From Lactobacillus sp. ESL0700 (GTDB lineage Bacteria; Bacillota; Bacilli; Lactobacillales; Lactobacillaceae), in the NCBI RefSeq assembly GCF_029392095.1, contig NZ_CP113930.1, positions 744,001 through 808,000 of the forward strand: DNA of 64,000 nucleotides, given 5' to 3'. The notes below the pieces were generated by a model. The model saw nothing but the letters and a program-made list of their open reading frames with translations. It was not told the DNA's origin and did not search any database. Shown here piece after piece: positions 9,201 to 21,200 of the stretch (position 1 is the stretch's first letter; every line of letters starts with the position of its first letter). The position numbers were made by a program, and so were the translations under genes.

Positions 9201-12200
9201 GAGCTTTAGCTTATCAGTAAGTACAAGTGATGCCTCAGCAAGTACGAGTGCTTCAACAAGTAAGCATGATAGTGAATCAGCATCTAATAGTAACAGTGCA
9301 AGTACTTCGACTAGTCAACATGACAGTAAATCCAAGGCTGACAGTCAGAGTGAAAGCTATAGTACTTCAACAAGTGAGAGCAATTCGAAGGTTAAGAGTC
9401 AAAGCGAGAGCTTTAGCTTATCAGTAAGTACAAGTGATGCCTCAGCAAGTACGAGCACCTCAGCTAGTCAACATGACAGTAAATCAAAAGCCGATAGTAC
9501 TAGCGAGAGTTATAGCACTTCAATCAGTGATAGCAACTCGAAAGCTGAGAGTCAAAGTCAGAGCTATAGTACATCAATTAATAATAGTAATATTTCAGCA
9601 AGTACGAGCACCTCAGCTAGTCAACATGACAGTAAATCAAAAGCCGATAGTACTAGCGAGAGTTATAGCACTTCAATCAGTGACAGTAACTCGAAAGTAG
9701 TAAGTGAAAGTCAAAGCTTTAGCTTAATGGTTAGTGCTTCAGGTCATGACAATGCTTCAGCATCTAATAGTAACAGTGCAAGTAATTCAAAGGCTCAAAG
9801 TGAAAGCCAGAGCTTCAGTGACTCAGTAAGTACGAGTGATTACTTAGCCAGTCAAAGTCGTTCAACTGCAGCTAGTCAAAGCAAATCACAGGCAGATAGT
9901 GCCAGTGAAAGCTATAGCAATTCAGTTAATAACAGTTCTTACTCAGCAAGCTTAAGTACCTCAGCTAGTCAAAGAGATAGTAAGTCGACAGCTGATAGTG
10001 CTAGTGAAAGTTACAGTAGATCATTGCGTGATAGCGATGCTTTAGCTAGTCAAAGTGCTTCAACAAGTTCAAGCAACAGTAAGTCAGAAGCTGATAGTGC
10101 CAGTGAAAGTTACAGTATTTCAGTCAGTGACAGCAATTCAGAAGTTGCTAGTCAAAGCAAGAGCTTTAGTACATCGATCAGTGACAGCAATGTCTCAGCC
10201 AGTCAGAGCACATCGAAGAGCCAAAGCGACAGCAACGTTTCAGCTAGTCAAAGTACATCGACAAGTCAGAGTGACAGTAAGTCAACAGCTGACAGTACTA
10301 GCGCAAGCAAATTGATTAGTGAGAGCAACAGCAAGTCATTAGCTGATAGTGCCAGTCAAAGTTACAGCATTTCAGTCAGTGACAGCAATTCAGAAGTTGC
10401 CAGTCAAAGCAAGAGCTTTAGTACATCGGTACATGATAGCGATGCCTTAGCCAGTCAAAGCACATCGACAAGTCAAAAGGACAGTAAGTCAGCTGCTGAT
10501 AGTAATAGTCAAAGCTTCAGTAAGTCATTGAGCGACAGTAACTCAGCTGTCAATGCAAGTAATGCAAATGGTTCCAGCCAAAGTGAAAGCTTCAGTACAT
10601 CAGTAAGTCAGAGTGATTCGCTTGCAAGCGGTAGTCGTTCAACGAGTGAAAGTCAAAGTAAATCAAAGGCCGACAGTACTAGTGAGAGTTACAGCAACTC
10701 AGTCAACAACAGCTCATACTCAGCAAGTTTGAGTACTTCAACAAGTATCAGAGATAGTCTGTCAAGTGCCAATAGTGCTAGTGAAAGTTATAGTCAATCA
10801 TTAAAGGACAGCAACTCAACAGTAGTGAGTGCGAGCCAAAGTTACAGTACATCAATCAGTGACAGTAATGTTTCCGCAAGTACAAGTACGTCGAATAGTC
10901 AGAAAGACAGTAGTGCAGCAGCCAGCGCAAGTACTTCAGATAGTGAAAGCAGCAGCAAGTCAACGTCTATCAGTGCTAGTGCAAGCACATCGACAAGTCA
11001 AAAGGATAGCAAGTCATTAGCAGATAGTGCGAGCCAAAGTTACAGCCAATCATTAAAGGACAGTAACTCAACGGTAGTCAGTGCAAGTCAAAGCTTCAGC
11101 ACTTCGATTAGTGATAGTAATGTTTCCGCAAGCCAGAGTACATCAAAGAGCCAAAGCGACAGCAATGATTCGGCTAGCGCAAGTACTTCAAATAGTGAAA
11201 GCAGCAGCAAGTCAACATCTATCAGTGCAAGTGCAAGCACATCGACAAGTCAAAAGGACAGTAAGTCAGTCGCTGATAGTAATAGTCAAAGCTTTAGCAA
11301 GTCATTGAGTGACAGTAATTCAGAAGTTGCCAGTCAAAGCAAGAGCTTCAGTACTTCGATTAGTGATAGTAATGTTTCAGCAAGTCAAAGTGCTTCAACG
11401 AGTACAAGTAACAGTAAATCAGCTGCAGACAGCAATAGTCAAAGCTTCAGCAAGTCATTGAGCGACAGTAACTCAGCTGTCGATGCAAGTAACGCAAGTG
11501 GTGCGAGTCAAAGCGAAAGCTTCAGTACCTCAGTAAGTCAGAGTGATTCACTTGCAAGCGGTAGTCGTTCAACGAGTGAAAGTCAAAGTAAATCACAGGC
11601 AGATAGTGCCAGTGAGAGTTACAGCAACTCAGTCAACAACAGTTCTTACTCGGCAAGTTTGAGTACTTCAACAAGTATCAAAGATAGTCAGTCCGCTGCT
11701 GAGAGTGCTAGTGAAAGCTACAGCCAATCATTAAAGGACAGTAACTCAACGGTAGTGAGTGCTAGCCAAAGCTTCAGTACATCAATCAGTGACAGTAATG
11801 TTTCCGCAAGTACAAGTACGTCGAATAGTCAGAAAGACAGTAGTGCAGCAGCCAGCGCAAGTACTTCAGATAGTGAAAGCAGCAGCAAGTCAACGTCTAT
11901 CAGTGCTAGTGCAAGCACATCGACAAGTCAAAAGGATAGCAAGTCATTAGCAGATAGTGCGAGCCAAAGTTACAGCCAATCATTAAAGGACAGTAACTCA
12001 ACAGTAGTCAGTGCCAGTGAAAGCTTCAGTACTTCGATTAGTAACAGCAATGTTTCAGCAAGTACAAGTACGTCGAATAGTCAGAAAGACAGTAGTGCAG
12101 CAGACAGCGCAAGTACTTCAAATAGTGAAAGCAGCAGCAAGTCAACTGCCGATAGTGCAAGTACTTCAGCCAGTGAAAGTAATTCACAAGTTGCGAGTCA

Positions 12201-15200
12201 AAGCAAGAGTTTCAGTGATTCAGTAAGCACCAGTGATTACCTGGCAAGTACAAGTCGTTCAACGAGTGCCAGTGAAAGCAAATCAGAAGCTGATAGCACA
12301 AGCAACAGCTACAGCGCTTCAGTCAACAACAGTTCTTACTCTGCAAGTTTGAGTGCTTCAGAAAGTGCAAGAGATAGTAACTCGGCAGCAGTGAGCGCAA
12401 GCGAGAGCTATAGTCAAAGCACATCGACAAGTCAAAAGGACAGTAAATCAACTGCTGTAAGTGCAAGCGAAAGTTACAGTGAGAGTGGCTCAACGAGTGC
12501 AAGTAATAGTAAATCGACTGCTGACAGTACAAATGCTTCAACCAGTGCAAGCGCATCAACTAGTCAAAGCGATAGCAAATCAACAGCTGATAGCACAAGT
12601 GCTTCAAATAGCACAAGTAACTCATTGGCAGCAAGCCAAAGCAAGAGCTTCAGTACATCAGTAAGTGACAGTGACTTCGCCGCAAGCAATAGTCGTTCAA
12701 CGAGTGCCAGTCAAAGCAAGTCAGAAGCTGATAGTACGAGTGAAAGTTACAGTGCATCAGTCAACAACAGTTCCTACTCAGCAAGCTTGAGTGCTTCAGC
12801 TAGTCAGAAGGATAGTAAGTCAACTGCAGTAAGTGCAAGTGAAAGCTACAGTGAAAGTGGCTCAACTAGTGCTAGTGACAGCAAGTCAATAGCTGATAGT
12901 GGTAGTCAGAGTTACAGTAACTCGATTAAGGATAGTAACTCGGCTGCAGTGAGCGCAAGCGAGAGCTATAGTCAAAGTACTTCAACTAGTCAAAAAGACA
13001 GCAAGTCAACTGCAGTTAGTGCAAGTGAAAGCTACAGTGAAAGTGGCTCAACGAGTGCAAGTAACAGTAAATCGACTGCAGATAGCGCAAATGCTTCAAC
13101 CAGTGCAAGCACATCGACTAGTCAGAGTGACAGTAAGTCAACTGCTGACAGTACAAGCGCTTCAGATAGTACAAGCAATTCATTGGCAGCAAGTCAAAGT
13201 AAGAGCTTCAGTGACTCAGTAAGTACCAGTGACTACCTTGCAAGCACAAGTCGTTCAACTAGTGAAAGTAATAGTAAGTCACAGGCTGACAGCACAAGCA
13301 ACAGCTACAGCGCATCAGTCAACAACAGTTCTTACTCCGCAAGCTTGAGTACATCAGCTAGTCAAAAAGATAGTAAGTCGACAGCAGTAAGTGCAAGTGA
13401 AAGCTACAGTACTTCAATCAGTGACAGTAATGTCTTGGCAAGTCAAAGTGCTTCGACGAGCGCAAGCAACAGTAAATCAACTGCTGACAGTACAAGCGTA
13501 AGTGGCAGTGCAAGCACATCGACAAGCCAAAGCGATAGTAAGTCAACTGCAGATAGTGCAAGTACTTCAACTAGTGAAAGCAATTCAACTGTTGCTAGTC
13601 AAAGCAAGAGCTTCAGCGATTCAGTAAGTACTAGTGACTTTGCAGCAAGCACAAGTCGTTCAACAAGCACAAGTCAAAGCAAGTCAGAAGCTGACAGTAC
13701 AAGCAACAGCTACAGCGCATCAGTCAACAACAGTTCATACTCTGCAAGCTTGAGTACATCAACAAGTCAAAAGGACAGTAAGTCTACAGCAGTTAGCGCA
13801 AGTGAAAGCTACAGTGAAAGTGGCTCAACTAGTGCAAGCAACAGTAAATCAACTGCAGATAGCGCAAATGCTTCAACCAGTGCAAGCACATCGACTAGTC
13901 AAAGTGATAGTAAGTCAACAGCAGACAGTACAAGCGCTTCAGATAGTACAAGCAACTCATTGGCCGCAAGTCAAAGTAAGAGCTTCAGTACATCAGTAAG
14001 TGATAGTGACTTTGCAGCAAGCAACAGTCGTTCAACAAGTGCAAGTCAAAGTAAGTCAGAAGCTGACAGTACAAGCAATAGCTACAGTGCCTCAGTCAAC
14101 AACAGTTCTTACTCCGCAAGCTTGAGTACATCAGCTAGTCAAAAGGACAGTAAGTCAACCGCCGTCAGTGCAAGTGAAAGTTACAGTGAGAGTGGCTCAA
14201 CGAGTGCTAGTGATAGTAAGTCGATAGCTGATAGCGGCAGTCAGAGTTACAGTAATTCAATTAAGGATAGTAACTCGGCTGCAGTGAGCGCAAGCGAGAG
14301 CTATAGTCAAAGTACTTCAACTAGTCAAAAAGACAGCAAGTCGACAGCAGTTAGCGCAAGTGAAAGTTACAGTGAAAGTGGCTCAACGAGTGCAAGCAAC
14401 AGTAAGTCAACAGCTGATAGCACAAGTACAAGTGCAAGTTTGAGTACTTCAACTAGTCAAAGCGATAGTAAATCAGCTGCAGACAGTACAAGCGCTTCAG
14501 ATAGCACAAGTAACTCATTAGCTGCCAGTCAAAGTAAGAGCTTCAGTAACTCAGTAAGTACTAGTGATTACCTTGCAAGCACAAGTCGTTCAACAAGTGC
14601 CAGTCAAAGTAAGTCAGAAGCTGATAGTACGAGTGAAAGCTACAGTGCCTCAGTTAACAACAGTTCTTACTCCGCAAGCTTGAGTACATCAGCTAGTCAA
14701 AAGGACAGTAAATCGACAGCTGATAGTGCAAGCGAGAGTTACAGTCAAAGTGGTTCAACCAGTGCAAGTAACAGTAAATCAACAGCCGATAGCACAAATG
14801 CTTCAACCAGTGCAAGTACTTCAACCAGTCAAAGCGACAGCAAGTCAACTGCAGATAGTGCAAGTACTTCAACTAGTGAAAGCAATTCAACTGTTGCCAG
14901 TCAAAGTAAGAGCTTCAGTGATTCAGTAAGTACTAGTGATTACCTTGCAAGTACAAGTCGTTCAACTAGTGAAAGCAACAGTAAGTCATTAGCCGACAGC
15001 ACAAGCAACAGCTACAGTGCCTCAGTCAACAACAGTTCTTACTCCGCAAGTTTGAGTACTTCAGCCAGTCAAAAGGACAGTAAGTCAACTGCAGTCAGTG
15101 CAAGTGAAAGTTACAGTCAAAGTGGTTCAACAAGTGCTAGTGATAGCAAGTCAACCGCTGACAGCACAAGTACAAGTGCAAGCTTGAGTACTTCAACTAG

Positions 15201-18200
15201 TGAAAGTGACAGTAAGTCAACAGCCGATAGTGCAAGTACTTCAACTAGTGAAAGCAATTCAACTGTTGCTAGTCAAAGCAAGAGCTTCAGTGATTCAGTA
15301 AGTACCAGTGACTACCTTGCAAGCACAAGTCGTTCAACTAGTGCAAGTGAAAGCAAGTCAGAAGCTGACAGCACAAGCAACAGCTACAGTGCGTCAGTCA
15401 ACAACAGTTCATACTCTGCAAGCTTGAGTACTTCAGCAAGTCAAAAAGACAGTAAGTCAACTGCAGTTAGTGCGAGTGAAAGCTTTAGCACTTCGATCAG
15501 TGACAGTAATGTCTTAGCAAGTCAGAGCGCTTCAACAAGTGCAAGCAACAGTAAATCAACAGCTGACAGTACAAGTGTAAGTGCCAGTGCAAGCACATCG
15601 ACTAGTCAAAGTGATAGTAAATCAACAGTTGATAGCACAAGCGCTTCAGATAGTACAAGCAACTCATTGGCAGCAAGTCAAAGTAAGAGCTTTAGCACAT
15701 CAGTAAGTGACAGTGACTACCTGGCAAGCACAAGTCGTTCAACGAGTGCAAGTCAAAGCAAGTCAGAAGCTGATAGTACAAGCAATAGCTACAGTGCATC
15801 AGTCAACAACAGTTCCTACTCCGCAAGCTTGAGTACATCAGCTAGTCAAAAAGATAGTAAGTCGACAGCTGATAGCGCAAGTGAAAGCTACAGTCAAAGT
15901 GGCTCAACCAGTGCAAGTGATAGTAAGTCAACTGCTGACAGTACAAGCGCAAGTGCAAGTTTGAGTACTTCGACAAGTCAAAGCGATAGTAAGTCAACTG
16001 CTGATAGTAATAGTGAAAGTTACAGCAAGTCATTGAGTGATAGTAATTCAGTAGTGAGTGCAAGTTCTTCAGTTGCTGCAAGTCAAAGCAAGAGCTTCAG
16101 TGATTCAGTAAGTACTAGTGATTACTTTGCAAGCACAAGTCGTTCAACGAGTGAAAGCAATAGTAAGTCATTAGCCGACAGTACAAGTGAAAGTTACAGC
16201 GCATCCGTCAACAACAGTTCATACTCTGCAAGCTTGAGCACATCAGCTAGTCAAAAGGACAGTAAGTCAACTGCCGTAAGTGCCAGTGAAAGTTACAGTC
16301 AAAGTGGTTCAACAAGTGCTAGTGATAGCAAGTCAACCGCTGACAGCACAAGTACAAGTGCAAGCTTGAGTACTTCAACTAGTCAAAGCGACAGTAAATC
16401 AGCTGCAGATAGTACAAGCGCTTCAAATAGCACAAGCAATTCATTAGCTGCTAGTCAAAGTAAGAGCTTTAGCACATCAGTAAGTGATAGTGACTTTGCT
16501 GCAAGCACAAGTCGTTCAACGAGTGAAAGCAACAGTAAGTCATTAGCTGACAGTGCAAGCAACAGCTACAGTGCATCAGTCAACAACAGTTCTTACTCCG
16601 CAAGTTTGAGTACTTCAGCTAGTCAGAAGGACAGTAAGTCAACAGCCGTAAGTGCAAGTGAAAGTTACAGTCAAAGTGGTTCAACCAGTGCTAGTGATAG
16701 CAAGTCAACCGCTGACAGCACCAGTACAAGTGCAAGCTTGAGTACTTCAACTAGTGAAAGTGACAGTAAGTCAACAGCCGATAGTGCAAGTACTTCAGCT
16801 AGTGAAAGTAATTCATTAGTTGCCAGTCAAAGCAAGAGCTTCAGTGATTCAGTCAGTGCAAGTGATTACCTTGCAAGCACAAGTCGTTCAACTAGTGAGA
16901 GTCGCAGCAAGTCGTTAGCTGATAGCGTAAGTGAAAGCTACAGTAATTCAGTCAACAACAGTTCTTATGCAGCAAGTCTGAGTGCTTCAACTAGTCAAAA
17001 GGAAAGTAAATCCGCTGCAGACAGTGCAAGTGAGAGTTACAGTGAATCATTAAGTGAAAGCAACTACATTGCAAGTGTAAGTAGATCTACTAGTCAAAAC
17101 GATAGTAAGTCTGCTGCAGATAGTGCAAGTGCAAGTTACAGTGAATCATTAAGTGATAGTAATTCGTCAGTAACAAGTGCAAGTCAAAGCTACAGTGAAT
17201 CATTGAGTGAAAGTGGCTCGGTATCAGTTGATGAAAGCTTGAGTGCAAGCAAGTCAACTAGTGAAAGCAACTCAATTGTAGAAAGCGAAAGCAACAGCTT
17301 CAGTCTTTCAATCAGTAATAGTGACTTCGCCGCAAGCAACAGTCGTTCGACAGCTGCAAGCCAAAGCAAGTCAGAAGCTGATAGTACAAGTGAAAGTTAC
17401 AGCGCTTCAGTCAACAACAGTTCCTACTCCGCAAGCTTGAGTACATCAGCAAGTGAGAAGGACAGTAAGTCGACCGCAGTTAGTGCAAGTGAAAGCTTCA
17501 GTCAAAGTGGTTCAACAAGCGCAAGCCAAAGCAAGTCAACTGCTGACAGTGCAAGTGAAAGTGGCAGTGTAAGTACATCAACAAGTCAGAGTGATAGTAA
17601 ATCAACCGCTGACAGTACAAGTATTTCATTGAGTGACAGTAACTCATTGGTTGCAAGTCAAAGTAAGAGCTTCAGCACTTCAGTAAGCGACAGCAATTAC
17701 CTTGCAAGCACAAGTCGTTCAACTAGTGAGAGTCAAAGCAAGTCATTAGCTGACAGCACAAGTGAAAGCTACAGTGCCTCAGTCAACAACAGTTCCTACT
17801 CCGCAAGCTTAAGTACATCAGCAAGTGAGAAGGACAGTAAGTCAACTGCAGTTAGTGCAAGTGAAAGCTTCAGTCAAAGTGGTTCAACCAGTGCTAGTGA
17901 TAGCAAGTCAACTGCCGATAGCGCAAGTCAAAGCTACAGCACTTCATTGAGTGACAGTACTTCTGCATCGAGCGCAAGTGCTTCAGTAAGCCAAAGCGAT
18001 AGTAAGTCAACTGCTGAGAGTACAAGCAAATCACTTAGCGCAAGCAATTCAATTGTTGTTAGTGAGAGCGAGAGCTTCAGTCTTTCAATCAGCGACAGCA
18101 ATTACCTTGCAAGCACAAGTCGTTCAACTAGTGACAGTAATAGTAAGTCATTAGCTGACAGTACAAGTGAAAGTTACAGCGCATCAGTCAACAACAGTTC

Positions 18201-21200
18201 ATACTCGGCAAGCTTGAGTACATCAGCAAGTCAACGTGACAGTAAGTCAACAGCAGACAGTGCAAGTGAAAGCTTCAGTCAAAGTGGCTCAACAAGTACA
18301 AGTCAAAGCAAGTCAACTGCTGAGAGTACCAGCGTAAGTGCTAGTGAAAGTACTTCAACTAGTCAAAGTGATAGTAAGTCAACCGCTGACAGTACAAGCA
18401 CTTCATTAAGTGACAGCAACTCATTAGTTGCTAGCCAAAGTAAGAGCTTCAGTGATTCAGTAAGTACCAGTGATTACCTCGCAAGCACAAGTCGTTCAAC
18501 GAGTGCAAGTCAGAGTAAATCAGAAGCTGACAGCACCAGCGAAAGCTACAGTGCATCAGTCAACAACAGTTCTTACTCCGCAAGCTTGAGTACTTCAGCT
18601 AGCCAACGTGACAGTAAGTCAGCAGCTGATAGCGCTAGTGAGAGTTACAGTCAGAGTGTATCGACTAGCGCAAGCGAAAGTAAATCTACAGAAACAAGCG
18701 CAAGTCAGAGTTACAGTCAATCATTGAGTGATAGTGCTTCAGTATCAGTTGACTTGAGCTTAAGTGCAAGCAAGTCGATCAGTGAGAGCAACTCAATTGT
18801 TGAGAGTGCAAGCAATAGCTTCAGTCTTTCAATCAGTAATAGCAATTACACTGCAAGTTTGAGTACTTCAGCAAGTCAACGTGATAGTCAATCAGTAGCT
18901 AATAGCTTAAGTGAAAGCTACAGTCAGAGTGTATCGACTAGCGCAAGCGAAAGTAAATCTACAGAAACGAGCGCAAGTCAGAGTTACAGTCAATCATTGA
19001 GTAGCAGTGCTTCAGTTTCAGTTGATTTGAGCTTGAGTGCAAGCAAGTCAACTAGCGAAAGCAACTCAATTGCTGAAAGTCAGAGTGATAGCTTCAGTCT
19101 TTCAATCAGCGACAGCAATTACCTTGCAAGCACAAGTCGTTCAACAAGTGCAAGTCAAAGTAAATCACAAGCCGACAGCACCAGCGAAAGCTACAGTGCA
19201 TCAGTCAACAACAGTTCTCACTCCGCAAGCTTGAGTGCAAGCAAGTCAACTAGCGAGAGCAAGTCAGAAGCTGACAGCGCAAGTGCAAGCTTCAGTACTT
19301 CAACTAGTGAAAGCAACTCAATTGTTGAAAGTCAAAGCATCAGCTACAGCAAGTCAGTAAGTGATAGTGACTTCGCTGCAAGCAACAGCCGTTCAACAAG
19401 TGCAAGTCAAAGTAAATCACAAGCCGACAGCACCAGCGAGAGCTACAGCGCATCAGTTAACAACAGTTCTCACTCCGCAAGCTTAAGTGCAAGCAAGTCA
19501 ACTAGCGAGAGCAAGTCGCAAGCTGATAGCGCAAGCGAAAGTTACAGTGCTTCAGTAAGTGCAAGCAATTCAATTGTAGAAAGTCAAAGCGATAGCTTCA
19601 GTCTTTCAATCAGTAATAGCAACTACACTGCAAGTTTGAGTACTTCAGCAAGCCAACGCGACAGTCAATCAGTAGCCAACAGCCTGAGTGAAAGCTACAG
19701 CCAGAGTGTATCGACGAGTGCAAGCGAAAGTAAATCTACGGAAGTAAGTGCAAGCCAGAGTTACAGTCAATCATTGAGTAACAGTGCTTCAGTATCAGTT
19801 GACTTGAGCTTGAGTGCAAGCAAGTCAACTAGCGAGAGCAACTCAATTGTTGAAAGCGAAAGCAACAGCTTCAGTCTTTCAATTAGTAATAGTGACTACA
19901 CTGCAAGTTTGAGTACTTCAGCAAGCAAGCGCGACAGTCAATCAGTAGCTAACAGCCTGAGTGAAAGCTACAGCCAATCAATTAGTCAAAGTAATTCACT
20001 AGTTGAAAGCCAAAGCATTAGCTACAGCAAGTCAGTAAGTGATAGTGACTTCGCCGCAAGCAACAGTCGTTCAACTAGTGCAAGCGAGAGTAAGTCACAA
20101 GCCGACAGCGCAAGCGAAAGCTACAGCAACTCAGTAACTAACAGTTCTCACTCCGCAAGCTTGAGTCTTTCAACTAGTGCAAGTGAGAGTAAGTCAGAAG
20201 CTGACAGCTTAAGTGCAAGTCACAGTCAATCAGCAAGCATCAGCAACTCAATTGCTGAAAGTCAAAGTGATAGCTTCAGTATTTCAATTAGTAACAGTGA
20301 TTACACTGCAAGTTTGAGTACTTCAGCAAGTCAACGCGACAGTAAATCGGTAGCTGACAGCCTGAGTGCAAGTTACAGTCAATCAGCAAGCGCAAGCAAT
20401 TCAATCGCTGAAAGTGAAAGCGACAGCTTCAGTATTTCAATCAGTAACAGTGATTACACTGCAAGTTTGAGTACTTCAGCAAGTCAACGTGACAGTAAGT
20501 TTACTGCTGACAGCTTGAGTGAAAGTTACAGTACTTCAATTAGTAAGAGCAACTCACTCGCTGCTAGTGAAAATGCAAGCTTAAGCGAATCATTGAGCGA
20601 AAGTGATTACACTGCAAGCAACAGTCGTTCAACTAGTGATAGCAACAGCAAGTCACAAGCTGATAGTACAAGTGATAGCTATAGTGAGTCTGTCAACAAC
20701 AGTTCATACTCTGCAAGCTTGAGCCTTTCAACTAGTCAACGTGATAGCCAATCAGCTGCAGCTAGTGCAAGTGAAAGCTACAGTAAGTCACTGAGTGAAA
20801 GCAATTCAATTGTTGAAAGCAACAGCAACAGCTACAGTACTTCAATGAGTGACAGTAATTCATTAGGTGCAAGTCAAAGCGATGGCTTCAGTAACTCAAT
20901 TAGCTTGAGTGACTACCTTGCAAGCATGAGTAGATCAACAAGCGAGAGTCAAAGAAAGTCATTAGCAAGCAGCGCACACGAAAGTTACAGCAACTCAGTT
21001 GTCAACAGTTCATACTCCGCAAGCTTGAGTACTTCAGCAAGTGAGAGAGACAGCAAGTTCGCAGCCGACAGAGCAAGCGAGAGCTACAGTACTTCACTCA
21101 GCTTCAGCAATTCAATTGTAGAAAGTCAAAGTGATAGCTTTAGTCTTTCAATCAGCAACAGTGATTACACTGCAAGCTTGAGCACTTCAGCAAGTCAACG

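Noticed and set aside
8993..16600. CRISPR-like regularly spaced repeats
   Set aside because: The repeats are in frame, coding, of varying length and lack unique spacers between identical short repeats. No cas genes are present.
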